Positions 15,088-23,279 of a stretch of 28,073 nt of DNA are shown here, piece after piece. Both the position numbers and the translations under genes were made by a program. The stretch is from positions 1-28,073 of IMG/VR virus record IMGVR_UViG_3300022859_000015, one strand, 5' to 3'. The notes under the pieces are model-generated. The model saw only the letters and a list, made by a program, of their open reading frames with translations. It did not search any database and had not been told where the DNA came from. The stretch comes from a virus. How positions within the stretch are numbered: the first letter of the stretch is position 1; each line of letters starts with the position of its first letter.

Positions 15088-17815
15088 CACAAAATATCGA
15101 ATTAACAGTACGTCAAATGTTTTTGGAGGCTACCAAATAAATATTCAAAAAGACGGGTATGCAGGGAGCATAATTGAACTTGATGGAGTCGCTCCAAATG
15201 CAGCTACTTTGCAAATTGGGAAGGCTTCAAATAATATTTTTGAACCAGTTTTACCTAGTGAAATGGAATTTGTTTGGTATGCAATGACCGATTTCCAGAC
15301 CTTAGATTTAGCCAATGAAATAGATAAGACTTGGTTAGTTTTGGTTACTGATCCTAACGGTGTATTGATTTGGAAAGGCTGGATTTCGCCAGAAACGTAC
15401 CAAGAACAATATACCAATACGCCTTATAGCGTTTCGGTCAAGGCAACCGATTATTTGAATGAACTCAAAGCCATAGACTTTCCAATTGAAGCAGGATTGG
15501 ATAGCCTATGGGATTTTGTTCTAAGGGCATTGGATGAAACGGGATTATCATTAGATTTTAAGGAGTCAATAAATATTTATGACACCTTGATGAACTCAAC
15601 GGCAACGGATAGCCCACTTTTACAGGCCGATGCGGTGAATATTAGCTTTACGGCTATTGCAACCATCCCAAACTGTTACCAAGCCCTAGAAGAGATATTG
15701 AGGTCATTTGGTGCTAGAATTTATCAATTTGGCGGTCATTGGGTTATTGAAAACATACAAGAGAAACGGCAATCATACGTTCAAAGGGTGTATAATTCGA
15801 GTGGTGTCTACCAAAGTCAATCTACCTTTAACCCGCTTGTAACGCTTAGCAATAGCACACCCGATTTCAAGGCATTTATACAAAAAAGCGGTGCAATAAC
15901 AGGGATAGCAGCCGTAAAGGATGCAAAGGTATTTTTTAGAACAGTTCCATCTGCTCCAAACACGCTGATTTCAGGCTTTGCGGAAAATGATAAATGGACT
16001 AATTCAACGACGTTAGCAAATTGGACTCAGGTAAATGGCATAGAGGCATTTGCACAATTAACGAACCGACAGTTTGACGGCATAAATAATAAGTTCGTTT
16101 TATTTCTAAATGGCAGACAATCCAGCCTAAGTGATAACAACTATATATTATCCCAAGATATTTCGATTGTACAAAGCACTTTTGAGGCATTAGATTTAGA
16201 GTTTTATTATAATGTAGCATGGCCAACGATTTCTATATTGGGAGGCAAACCAGTATTTTACATACAAATAGAATTAGAGGGTGCGTCAACTTCGTACTAT
16301 TGGAGAAATGAATGGGTCGAAGGAACGCCCGTTAACCTTAGAATTGACCCGTCAAAGAGAAAAGCATGGAACAAATTTCAAACTACGATTTCAGGAGTGC
16401 CTGTTGACGGTAATTTTAGGGTAAAAATATTTCAATTAGTCAAAAGCGGATCAGAGGATAACACGTATCTTATGATTGGTGGATGGAAATTGACAGTCTC
16501 TGACACGGAGGAATTAGATCCCGTTTATGAAGTTGACATAGGCACAACATCAGGCGTTAAAAGCCTAAAACCACATGAATTAGAGGTATATTTTGCAGAT
16601 GGCCCCGTAACGGTTCGAGGCGGTGTCCTATCCGTTGGCGGTGTCGTTACGTCTGAATGGTCAAGGCGTGGAACGACTGATAATTTAAGCCTTAAAAGGT
16701 TGTTTTTGCTTCAATTCTTATCGCTTTACAACCGTCCGACACTAAGATTGCAAGGACAATTACACCAACGAGGCGAACAAATATTACCAATTAATACCGT
16801 TCGAGATAACCCTTCCATTTCTGATAGGGTATATGTGATGAACTCATATACATTAGGCTTAACCAATGGTATCGGAGCGGTTGTTTACAGGGAATTGATT
16901 ATTGCAGACGCAAACCCAAACTTTGATTTAAGGACTGACCCTAACCTTCTTATGGAGGTTCCACCATTTAGGCAGTTTCCCGTTGTAATGTCTGACCTGA
17001 ATGGTGATACGTCAGGCGAATTAGGCACAAATACTTTGAACCCGTCCGCAATTGTTGCAAAGCCGTCATTGGATTTCACGGGTTTAATTTCAAGTGGAAT
17101 TGTATTAAATGCAGTACCTAACTCATTAGACGTCGAAACAATGACTAAGGCCACAGCTAAGGACTTGTTTCGATCATGGGCAACCAAAGCGACTCCAATC
17201 GGAGCGGATCAAATTACGATAATTGATAGTGAAAATTCGAACGAATTGAAGGTGATTAACTTGTCTGATTTGCCGATTGATGGGAGTAAATGGACGGACG
17301 GCACTTATGACGCGGGCGGTTTTGGGATTTTGAACGGAATTTATCGCAATAGCTACGTAACAATTGGGCAAGGTTCTTTGGCTACTGCATTAGCAAAATC
17401 GGCGAAATTATTAGTAGTTAGTGATTTCTCATCAAATGCAGATGCATCAGCTCCCGCACACTTTCAAGTAGTCACATCAAACGGCGTTGACGTGATAAAA
17501 GCAAACAGCAACCAAATCAAGTTTAATCAAAAAATACTGTTTACTGGCTCAAATATATCAAGTATTAGCGGAGGTTTAACGTTTACTGCTGCATCTGGTG
17601 CTGACATTGAATTTAACACTAGAAATTTAGCTTTTAATTTAGGTAACAATCAATTTTTAAATCTAAAATTTGGCGGAGTAACAAAATCAAGCATGCAATA
17701 TGTTAATGCAACCACCACGCTAGTATATAATATACAAAATCTACCTACTAGCGACCCGCTAGTTTTAGGTCAAGTATGGCTGAATAGTGGCGTAATGACA
17801 GTAAGCGAAGGGTAA
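15077..17815 (+). CDS. large distal tail / baseplate protein
   Basis: About 912 residues if started at TTG 15077 (MAFNTKYRINSTSNVFGGYQ after conversion). The frame is open further up to GTG 15008, but that part only duplicates tape-measure coding sequence. The N-terminal ~150 residues, with YAMTDFQTLDL, WKGWISPETYQEQYT and KATDYLNELKAIDF, look like the distal-tail hub region found in Bacteroidota phages. The middle is beta-rich and the last ~150 residues (QVVTSNGVDVIKANSN and following) look like a trailing fibre-like segment. Likely forms the tail tip that carries the receptor-binding proteins. The TTG start is an inference. Confidence 0.72.
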   Translation: MAFNTKYRINSTSNVFGGYQINIQKDGYAGSIIELDGVAPNAATLQIGKASNNIFEPVLPSEMEFVWYAMTDFQTLDLANEIDKTWLVLVTDPNGVLIWKGWISPETYQEQYTNTPYSVSVKATDYLNELKAIDFPIEAGLDSLWDFVLRALDETGLSLDFKESINIYDTLMNSTATDSPLLQADAVNISFTAIATIPNCYQALEEILRSFGARIYQFGGHWVIENIQEKRQSYVQRVYNSSGVYQSQSTFNPLVTLSNSTPDFKAFIQKSGAITGIAAVKDAKVFFRTVPSAPNTLISGFAENDKWTNSTTLANWTQVNGIEAFAQLTNRQFDGINNKFVLFLNGRQSSLSDNNYILSQDISIVQSTFEALDLEFYYNVAWPTISILGGKPVFYIQIELEGASTSYYWRNEWVEGTPVNLRIDPSKRKAWNKFQTTISGVPVDGNFRVKIFQLVKSGSEDNTYLMIGGWKLTVSDTEELDPVYEVDIGTTSGVKSLKPHELEVYFADGPVTVRGGVLSVGGVVTSEWSRRGTTDNLSLKRLFLLQFLSLYNRPTLRLQGQLHQRGEQILPINTVRDNPSISDRVYVMNSYTLGLTNGIGAVVYRELIIADANPNFDLRTDPNLLMEVPPFRQFPVVMSDLNGDTSGELGTNTLNPSAIVAKPSLDFTGLISSGIVLNAVPNSLDVETMTKATAKDLFRSWATKATPIGADQITIIDSENSNELKVINLSDLPIDGSKWTDGTYDAGGFGILNGIYRNSYVTIGQGSLATALAKSAKLLVVSDFSSNADASAPAHFQVVTSNGVDVIKANSNQIKFNQKILFTGSNISSISGGLTFTAASGADIEFNTRNLAFNLGNNQFLNLKFGGVTKSSMQYVNATTTLVYNIQNLPTSDPLVLGQVWLNSGVMTVSEG

Positions 17816-17820
17816 TAATT

Positions 17821-17970
17821 ATGAACGAAAAACAAGCAATAGAAATTTTAGCTGAATGCATTAATAAGGTTTATTCAGCGTTTAATAAGTCAGAACAATT
17901 TGCAATTCAACAGGCTTTTACCGTAATTCAACAAAAATTAGATAATGGCAACACCGATAAAACTCAATAA
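17821..17970 (+). CDS. short phage tail-region protein, 49 aa
   Basis: ATG 17821 to TAA 17968-17970. The helical peptide MNEKQAIEILAECINKVYSA... resembles short proteins that sit between tail genes in Bacteroidota phages (pattern M-x-EKEAIEIL followed by a second helix). It begins five bases after the preceding stop and overlaps the next gene by 26 bases. Role unknown; a small assembly helper is possible. Confidence 0.55.
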   Translation: MNEKQAIEILAECINKVYSAFNKSEQFAIQQAFTVIQQKLDNGNTDKTQ

Positions 17971-18286
17971 AGACCTTCCAAATCAGACCAAACTAACTAC
18001 CTGGGAATTTGTTTGGGAGTGGTTTTTGGACGGCGTGGCATACGATTTCACGGGCGTAACGATTACTTTTGCAATGACTAAAACATTGGGTGGAGCATTG
18101 GCGGTTCAATTATCGAATGGTTCAGGGATTACCGTTTCGGGAAATGACCTAACGTTTAATGTCCAGCCCGCTGATACCAACATCGAAGCAGGTACATATT
18201 TCTATGACCTTCGATTTGCAAAGGCGGGTGAAAACTATGTCTACACAAAAGGAACGATTATCATTGAACAAAATGTAACGGTATGA
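17945..18286 (+). CDS. small beta-sandwich tail protein (BppU-like)
   Basis: A 113-residue protein rich in beta strands: TWEFVWEWFLDGVAYDFTGVTITF, then DLTFNVQPADTNI and GTYFYDLRFAKAGEN. The arrangement resembles the N-terminal beta-sandwich of baseplate upper proteins and other Ig-like modules in tail tips. It overlaps the next gene by ATGA. Probably an accessory component of the tail tip or fibre attachment. Confidence 0.62.
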   Translation: MATPIKLNKDLPNQTKLTTWEFVWEWFLDGVAYDFTGVTITFAMTKTLGGALAVQLSNGSGITVSGNDLTFNVQPADTNIEAGTYFYDLRFAKAGENYVYTKGTIIIEQNVTV

Positions 18287-18771
18287 GCGTAATTACTTCA
18301 AGGATATTAAGCCAACCAACCGTTACAACAGCGGTTCAATCGGCCGTGGTGGGTATTCCAAAAGGCGGGACACTCAATCAAGTATTAGCGAAAGATAGCG
18401 AAATAGATTATGCAGTTTCTTGGAAAGATCCAGGAGCAGTAGCCGCACCCGTTGCAAGCGTAAATGGCAAAATTGGTGTCGTTGTAATTAACAAGTCTGA
18501 TGTTGGTTTGTCAAATGTAGATAATACAGCCGATTCAGCAAAACCCGTTTCAACAGCACAAGCAACGGCAATAGATGCACGGGTTGAAAAGGTGGTTGGA
18601 AAGGGATTATCACAAGAAGATTTTACCACAGGCGAAAAAAATAAATTAGCATTAGCCATCCAAAAAGACGCAACCAGCCCGAACAATATCGTACTCGTTT
18701 GGTCAGGAACGCAAGGCCAATATGATGCACTCACTCCTGTTACATCTACTTTGTATTTTATAGAAGTATGA
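18283..18771 (+). CDS. tail fibre-like protein
   Basis: A 162-residue protein. The central block VNGKIGVVVINKSDVGLSNVDNTADSAKPVSTAQ (about 59-92) contains the motif G-V-V-x-L-x-K-x-DVGL-x-NVDNT-x-D-x-KPVSTAQ found in many phage tail fibres and associated with trimeric fibre shafts. The C-terminal part has YDALTPVTSTLYFIE, another recurring fibre terminus. It should be a short fibre between the baseplate and the receptor-binding protein. Coupled to both neighbours by ATGA overlaps. Confidence 0.75.
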   Translation: MSVITSRILSQPTVTTAVQSAVVGIPKGGTLNQVLAKDSEIDYAVSWKDPGAVAAPVASVNGKIGVVVINKSDVGLSNVDNTADSAKPVSTAQATAIDARVEKVVGKGLSQEDFTTGEKNKLALAIQKDATSPNNIVLVWSGTQGQYDALTPVTSTLYFIEV

Positions 18772-19664
18772 TAGCTGGGATTGGTAAATTATATAGAGGT
18801 GCAAATGAAGTAACTAAAGTATATTTAGGTACAAATGTTGTTTATAATTCAGCCGTTCCAATTGACTCAGACGCACGTGCGTATCTCGATGCAATCAGTC
18901 CTTTCTATTCAGCTACTTGGTTATCCGATATTGGAAAAACCTTAGCACAATTTGAAACGGATACAAGTGATATGTTCATTGCATTGAAGGATAATTTATT
19001 GTACGCAAGATTGAAAGCATTTTATCCGATGTCAGGAGGCACAGCCGATTCGATTAAATTCAATGCAAAAGACCCTAGGAATTTAGATGCGGCGTTTCGA
19101 CTGACGGCCTTTGGAAGTCCAGCGGTTACATTTAATGGCATTCAGGGTAATGGAACTACTCAATATTACTCAACTCATTTAAACCCTACCATAGCGATAC
19201 CGAGCGCAACAAGTTATTCACACTCGGTTTACAGCAATTCGGTTGTAATTTCACGCAATCAATCAGAAATTGGATCTATTACTAGAAATAATAGTGTTTT
19301 TATTGCAACAAAATGGAGTGATAATAACACTTATATTGACAATGGGAATAGTGGATCAAATAGAGTCATAGTTAATAATGCAGGTCAAACAGGTCTAATT
19401 TTAGGGTCAAGAGTTGCAAATAACGATAGTAGAGGATTTGTTAGAGGACTGCAAACTGGCGCAACTCAAACAATAATTGGAGGAACATTAACAAATCACG
19501 ATTTATACCTTATTTCTTACAATAATTCAGGAAATCCAACTGCTTTTTCCAACAGAGCTTTACAATTCGCTCATGTAGGTGACGGAATGACAGCAGCCGA
19601 GGTAGCTATATTTAATAGCATTGTACACACCGCACAACTTAACCAAAATAGAGGAGCTTATTAA
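18768..19664 (+). CDS. putative receptor-binding tail protein
   Basis: A 298-residue protein. The first 30 residues (YRGANEVTKVYLGTNVVY) are a small anchor-like repeat. AFYPMSGGTADSIKFNAKDP followed by NLDAAFRLTAF matches a block I know from tail-tip proteins of Bacteroidota phages, usually with a concanavalin/LamG-like lectin fold. The end, FAHVGDGMTAAEVAIFN, is also typical. The middle (about 130-240), rich in Asn, Ser and Gly, is likely the variable receptor-binding region. It is the last gene of the tail module, the usual place for host-range proteins. Confidence 0.72.
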   Translation: MIAGIGKLYRGANEVTKVYLGTNVVYNSAVPIDSDARAYLDAISPFYSATWLSDIGKTLAQFETDTSDMFIALKDNLLYARLKAFYPMSGGTADSIKFNAKDPRNLDAAFRLTAFGSPAVTFNGIQGNGTTQYYSTHLNPTIAIPSATSYSHSVYSNSVVISRNQSEIGSITRNNSVFIATKWSDNNTYIDNGNSGSNRVIVNNAGQTGLILGSRVANNDSRGFVRGLQTGATQTIIGGTLTNHDLYLISYNNSGNPTAFSNRALQFAHVGDGMTAAEVAIFNSIVHTAQLNQNRGAY

Positions 19665-19665
19665 T

Positions 19666-19884
19666 ATGAATTATTACTTTATTATTCCATTTACAGAGAT
19701 CAACGGGATGCAAGGTCAAAAAGTTGGGAACATGGTATTTAATGCAGTTCAAGACAATAAAAACAGATGGGTTTGCTCAACTAATAGCATTATAGAATTT
19801 CCTGAATTGTTTGCAGGTCATTCGTTTAAGGTAGTTGGCTTGGAACATTCAGATTTCCCACAGATCGAAAGCCCATTTTTATGA
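19666..19884 (+). CDS. hypothetical protein, 72 aa
   Basis: Start at ATG 19666, one base after the preceding stop; an in-frame TTG at 19621 lies inside the previous gene and is not preferred. Beta-rich, with NRWVCSTNSIIEFPELF near residues 33-48. No membrane segment. It is coupled by overlap to the holin gene. Not recognised; perhaps a tail-chaperone-like or lysis-associated accessory protein. Confidence 0.6.
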   Translation: MNYYFIIPFTEINGMQGQKVGNMVFNAVQDNKNRWVCSTNSIIEFPELFAGHSFKVVGLEHSDFPQIESPFL

Positions 19885-20381
19885 AAGAAACCCTAAAAGA
19901 GTTCGGGTTTAGAAGTTTTTACGATTTGTTCACTCATTTATTTGCGTTTCAAAACTTTTTTGTTGTGAAAATTCAGGTAATTTTCGCTTTTACTTCATTG
20001 ATCCTGATAGAAATAACAGGCTTTATAGATGCTAATATCTATTCACCATCAGCGGGTTTATTCATAATTTGGGTAATGATTTTGATTCGATCAGTAACGG
20101 GTGCATTGGTTAGTACTCGAATAAAAAAGCAATCTTTTAATGCACACAAATTTTTAAAAACCGTTCCAATATTGATTGCTCATTTGGGTATAATGTCGCT
20201 ATCTTGGTATATTGGTAATGTTAATATTATAATGGAGTGGCTGCCTATTTTTGTTTTAGCCATATTTTCAACTTTCCATTTTTTTCTAATATTTAAAGAC
20301 TTGGTGGAATTAGGGCTTATGGAGGGTGAATTATTGACCAAATTGAGCAAGAAAATAGACAATAAAACTGATATGTTATGA
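19881..20381 (+). CDS. phage holin family protein
   Basis: A 166-residue protein with probably three or four hydrophobic helices: IQVIFAFTSLILIEITGFI (31-50), GLFIIWVMILIRSVTGALV (59-77), ILIAHLGIMSLSWYIG (97-112) and WLPIFVLAIFSTFHFFLIF (120-138). The tail is polar and charged. This matches the phage holin family 4 (PF05105) layout. It would form the membrane lesion that releases the endolysin. The endolysin gene starts in its final codons, confirming a lysis pair. Confidence 0.78.
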   Translation: MKETLKEFGFRSFYDLFTHLFAFQNFFVVKIQVIFAFTSLILIEITGFIDANIYSPSAGLFIIWVMILIRSVTGALVSTRIKKQSFNAHKFLKTVPILIAHLGIMSLSWYIGNVNIIMEWLPIFVLAIFSTFHFFLIFKDLVELGLMEGELLTKLSKKIDNKTDML

Positions 20382-20821
20382 GTGCTAAAATAATTCAAAT
20401 TGCAACGCATGAAATTGGATATAAGGAAAGTCCAGCCAATAGCAATAAAACAAAATATGGCAAATGGTTTGGCTTTGACGGCGTACCTTGGTGTGGGATG
20501 TTCGTGAGCTGGCTATATTTTATGGCTGGGAAACCGCTTGGAAATATAGGTTTTTTGAAAGGCTTTGCAGGGTGTCAAACGGCGGTTGCTCACTTCAAAA
20601 AAACGAATCAAATAGTAACGAACCCGCAGGAAGGAGACATAGTTTTTTACGATTGGAATAATGACAATAGGCACGACCATACGGGCGTATTTGTGAGATG
20701 GGTTGATGCTGATAGGTTCGAAGCGATTGAGGGCAATACAAGCAACGGAAACGACTCAAACGGCGGGCAGGTTATGCGCCGAACACGCAACAAATCAGTT
20801 TCGATATTCGTTAGAATTTAA
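20378..20821 (+). CDS. CHAP-domain endolysin
   Basis: A 147-residue protein with a single CHAP (amidase/peptidase) domain. The nucleophile is C39 in PWCGMFVSW, the catalytic histidine is probably H101 in RHDHTGVFV, and the third acid/amide is E118 or N120 in AIEGNTSNG. No signal peptide, so it depends on the holin to reach the peptidoglycan. It lacks a separate wall-binding domain, as is common in phages of Gram-negative hosts. Confidence 0.9.
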   Translation: MSAKIIQIATHEIGYKESPANSNKTKYGKWFGFDGVPWCGMFVSWLYFMAGKPLGNIGFLKGFAGCQTAVAHFKKTNQIVTNPQEGDIVFYDWNNDNRHDHTGVFVRWVDADRFEAIEGNTSNGNDSNGGQVMRRTRNKSVSIFVRI

Positions 20822-20841
20822 TTATACTAAACAAATAAATT

Positions 20842-21084
20842 ATGAATGAATTAATTACTTTCGCATTACTCGTTCCAAGCTTATTATTTAATCTATTTCT
20901 ATTCAAAGCAGCTTGGAAACTAACCAAAACGATTCAAACGAATAACAATCGAATCTATCAGCTGAAAGACAAAATAAGTAGGGAACGGAACGAGTCAATT
21001 AACCTAACTTTACCAATTACTAAGAAGGAATCGAGACGTTTCTTTATTGCTTGGAATAAATACAGGGCAAATAAGACCGATTAA
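20842..21084 (+). CDS. putative inner-membrane spanin-like protein
   Basis: An 80-residue protein with one N-terminal membrane helix (residues 5-25, ITFALLVPSLLFNLFLFKAAW), then a charged helical region (LTKTIQTNNNRIYQLKDKISRERN) consistent with a coiled coil. Position directly after the endolysin suggests an Rz-like inner-membrane spanin. The sequence is not obviously homologous to known spanins; the call is topology plus context. Confidence 0.5.
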   Translation: MNELITFALLVPSLLFNLFLFKAAWKLTKTIQTNNNRIYQLKDKISRERNESINLTLPITKKESRRFFIAWNKYRANKTD

Positions 21085-21109
21085 CCTTTATTTTATGCCG
21101 CAAAATTAA

Positions 21110-21595
21110 ATGCATCCGAAACATATAATTCTTATCGCAGCAATAGTCCTATCATTCACTATTGGCTATTGCGTTTCGTCAAGTGAGGTTCAGTATGTGG
21201 AAACGGTTCGAACCGATACGGTTTATACCGATGTGGTTATTGATCGGGCATCCGTTCCATTACCTATCCCTAAAATTAGGACGGTGACGGATACGGTTTA
21301 TTATACCTATACTGACACGGTACGAATAAGCGAAACGTTCAGATTGCCGTATCTTATTAAATCGTTTGCACCCGTTAAATCCTTCGAGGTTGGTGCATTA
21401 ATGCAAAACACCGTAATCACAACTGAGCGAACAAGATACATTCAGCCGAATGGGATTTATGTAGGTGTATCGGTCGCAGCCATACCGGGCGTGTCGGTTT
21501 CGTACCTTCGTGGCAAATGGCAAATCGGATATACATACCGTCCAGCCATCCAAGGGCATGAAATCGGGCTGGCTTATCGAGTTATAGGCCGTTAA
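21110..21595 (+). CDS. membrane-anchored beta-rich protein, possible lysis accessory
   Basis: A 161-residue protein with an N-terminal hydrophobic helix (about residues 5-24, ending IGYCVSSS; the residue before Cys is Tyr, so it is not a good lipobox). It is followed by repeated strands (VRTDTVYTDVV, TVTDTVYYTYTDTV) and GVSVSYLRGKWQIGYTYRP near the end. Proteins of this shape occur after endolysins in Bacteroidota phages. It may pair with the preceding protein to disrupt the outer membrane or bridge the periplasm. Function unproven. Confidence 0.55.
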   Translation: MHPKHIILIAAIVLSFTIGYCVSSSEVQYVETVRTDTVYTDVVIDRASVPLPIPKIRTVTDTVYYTYTDTVRISETFRLPYLIKSFAPVKSFEVGALMQNTVITTERTRYIQPNGIYVGVSVAAIPGVSVSYLRGKWQIGYTYRPAIQGHEIGLAYRVIGR

Positions 21596-21601
21596 TCATT
21601 T

Positions 21602-21622
21602 TATTATACCGCTTGTGTAATA
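21602..21622 (+). other. stem-loop between lysis and early genes
   Basis: TATTATAC (21602-21609) pairs with GTGTAATA (21615-21622), one G·U pair, loop CGCTT. No T run follows on the + strand, so it is not a standard terminator. It falls where late and early modules meet. Confidence 0.35.
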
Positions 21623-21649
21623 ATAGTGCTCTGATGTTTATGATTGTAG

Positions 21650-21657
21650 TATATTTG
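21650..21657 (+). promoter_or_regulatory. -7 element of a probable early promoter
   Basis: TATATTTG is a full match to the Bacteroidota -7 consensus TAnnTTTG, 24 bases before ATG 21682. No convincing TTTG lies at the -33 distance, so the promoter may be weak or need an activator. Confidence 0.5.
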
Positions 21658-21668
21658 GTACATAATTA

Positions 21669-21685
21669 AACAACAAACAAAATGA
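21669..21685 (+). repeat. leader direct repeat, left copy
   Basis: AACAACAAACAAAATGA over the start codon of the gene at 21682 is identical to 21911-21927 at the start codon of the next gene. A related AAACAACAAAATG lies before 24802. Confidence 0.65.
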
Positions 21686-21912
21686 TAACTCTAGCAACAA
21701 AAATGAAAATAGGCTTTAAGTACGAAGTTAGCCTAATCAATGGCGTTAAAATAGTAGCTAACAAAAACCGTCATATATGTATAACTACTTTTGAAGACCT
21801 TTACAATATTCATGCTTTTACATTAAGAGGCGTGAAATTAGTAAACGAAGTAAATATAAACGGTATTTTTGGAGGATCTGAATTACAAAGAGCAATAATC
21901 AAATCTTTATAA
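21682..21912 (+). CDS. hypothetical protein, 76 aa
   Basis: First gene of the early module, 24 bases behind a TATATTTG element. Basic, with mixed strands and helices (MKIGFKYEVSLINGVKIVAN at 8-27). No membrane segment or recognised motif. It is bracketed by identical 17-base leader repeats, so it could be swapped in or out as one unit. Confidence 0.55.
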   Translation: MITLATKMKIGFKYEVSLINGVKIVANKNRHICITTFEDLYNIHAFTLRGVKLVNEVNINGIFGGSELQRAIIKSL

Positions 21913-21927
21913 CAACAAACAAAATGA
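21911..21927 (+). repeat. leader direct repeat, right copy
   Basis: AACAACAAACAAAATGA, identical to 21669-21685, over the start codon of the gene at 21924. Confidence 0.65.
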
Positions 21928-22226
21928 AAAAACTAACAGAACTAATGAGCCAAGTTATTCTACCCGAAACAATATCGGGTAGGATTAGAGTGGTGGGAAT
22001 ATTGCTCGCAGAAATCGCAGCAATCGAAGCGGAAGAAGGCAGAGAATTTTGGTACAGTTGGAGTCCTCATGTTACTTGGTTTGAGTACAATCAATACAAC
22101 CAGCTATGGGATAAATTAAGTAAAACCCGTCATTTCGTTGTGTATGGCTACATAAACCTTAAGGGAAAAACGACTATAAAAGACATTGAGTATCTCATCA
22201 AACAATTAACGGAGGTACACAGATGA
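21924..22226 (+). CDS. hypothetical protein, 100 aa
   Basis: A helical protein with Trp/Tyr-rich centre (EFWYSWSPHVTWFEYNQYNQLWDKL, about 42-66). It is coupled to the following recombination-module gene by an ATGA overlap. Aromatic content could suit nucleic acid or protein contacts but no family is recognised. Confidence 0.55.
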   Translation: MKKLTELMSQVILPETISGRIRVVGILLAEIAAIEAEEGREFWYSWSPHVTWFEYNQYNQLWDKLSKTRHFVVYGYINLKGKTTIKDIEYLIKQLTEVHR

Positions 22227-22693
22227 AAACTCATTGGAAAAAATTTCATAACCCGAATTACTTGGGATCGTATGCCTTTCAACCGAACGAGCGTAAATTA
22301 CTTACTGTAAAATCGGTAGGGATGGAAGTAGTGACGGGTGAAAGCAATCGGAAAGAAGAATGTTTGGTCATTCATTTTATTGAAGATGAAAAGCCGTTAA
22401 TTTGCAATGCGACTAATTCAAAATCAATTTCCAAGATAGCAAAAAGTAGCTATGTGGAGGATTGGATTGGATCTAAAATAGAAGCATTTACGTGTGAGGT
22501 CAAGGCATTTGGCGAACTGATGGAAGCAGTAAGAGTCAAAGCACCCGCAATCAAACCAGACCTAACCAAACAGCACGCAGCCTACACAAAAGTAATGGAA
22601 GCAGTAGCGAATGGGTACACCTTAGCGCAAATAGAAAGTAAATACAACGTATCAAAAGAAGTTTGGGAGGACTTGCAAAATGGCATCGCATAA
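22223..22693 (+). CDS. conserved recombination-module protein, unknown function
   Basis: A 156-residue protein beginning KTHWKKFHNPNYLGSYAF, with EECLVIHFIEDEKPLICNAT (45-64), SISKIAKSSYVEDWIG and a final helix-turn region NGYTLAQIESKYNVSKEVWE. I know this arrangement from genes upstream of YqaJ-type exonucleases in Bacteroidota phages. It overlaps the exonuclease gene by 14 bases. A DNA-binding or recombination accessory role is likely from context; the beta-rich N-terminal part could be an OB-like fold, but this is speculative. Confidence 0.6.
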   Translation: MKTHWKKFHNPNYLGSYAFQPNERKLLTVKSVGMEVVTGESNRKEECLVIHFIEDEKPLICNATNSKSISKIAKSSYVEDWIGSKIEAFTCEVKAFGELMEAVRVKAPAIKPDLTKQHAAYTKVMEAVANGYTLAQIESKYNVSKEVWEDLQNGIA

Positions 22694-23273
22694 CCCGAAA
22701 TTTATTACAGGCAGCACCTGCTCGGTGCTGATGACGGGAAAGGGAACGGACTTATTAGTAGGAGCCACGACTTTTGCTAGACAAATCGCAAGGGAACGTC
22801 TCGAAGCGTGCGAAAGTGAATCTACTTTTACTGGAAATTACGCTACTGAATGGGGTAATGAACATGAATTGGAAGCAACCGAGCATTACGAATCGGCCTA
22901 TTTCGCAACGGTTGAGGATAGGCAAAAAGTGTTTCAAAAGGGTTATCTTTCATGTACCATTGACGGGCGGGCGAATGACATTCTAATTGAGGTGAAGTGT
23001 CCTTTTAGTTCTGATGTACATCACTTGAATGTAGTTGATAAGGAGTCATTCAAATTAAAACACTACGACCAGTGCCAATTTAATATGATTCTAACAGGCT
23101 TGAAAACCACTCATTTAATTTCATACGATCCTAGATTCGTAGATTCGCTTAAAATGTCAGTTATTGCATTTCATGCAGACCATCATTGGATAGATAAATT
23201 CGAAGATAGATACACTAAATTTGAATTGATTGTTGACGAAGAAATCACTAAACTTACTAATATACAAAAATGA
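22680..23273 (+). CDS. YqaJ-type viral recombinase / lambda exonuclease-like nuclease
   Basis: A 197-residue protein of the YqaJ viral recombinase family (PF09588, PD-(D/E)XK fold). GNEHE at 59-63 is the helix with conserved acid, D95 in TIDG and E104-V-K106 in LIEVKCP are the catalytic core, and YDQCQFNM near 129-136 supplies the conserved glutamine. It should digest 5' strands at double-strand ends to leave 3' tails for annealing. The short N-terminal SxxSxLM-like segment (ITGSTCSVLMTG) is typical. Confidence 0.9.
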   Translation: MASHNPKFITGSTCSVLMTGKGTDLLVGATTFARQIARERLEACESESTFTGNYATEWGNEHELEATEHYESAYFATVEDRQKVFQKGYLSCTIDGRANDILIEVKCPFSSDVHHLNVVDKESFKLKHYDQCQFNMILTGLKTTHLISYDPRFVDSLKMSVIAFHADHHWIDKFEDRYTKFELIVDEEITKLTNIQK

Positions 23274-23279
23274 CGAACA
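23260..23279 (+). repeat. start-codon direct repeat, left copy
   Basis: ATATACAAAAATGACGAACA is identical to 24213-24232. Both copies contain an ATGA stop/start overlap, the end of the upstream gene (…IQK) and the start of the next (MTN). Confidence 0.75.

Noticed and set aside
21602-21622. Rho-independent terminator between lysis and early genes.
   Set aside because: The stem is AT-rich and has no T run after it on either strand, so it was listed only as a stem-loop.
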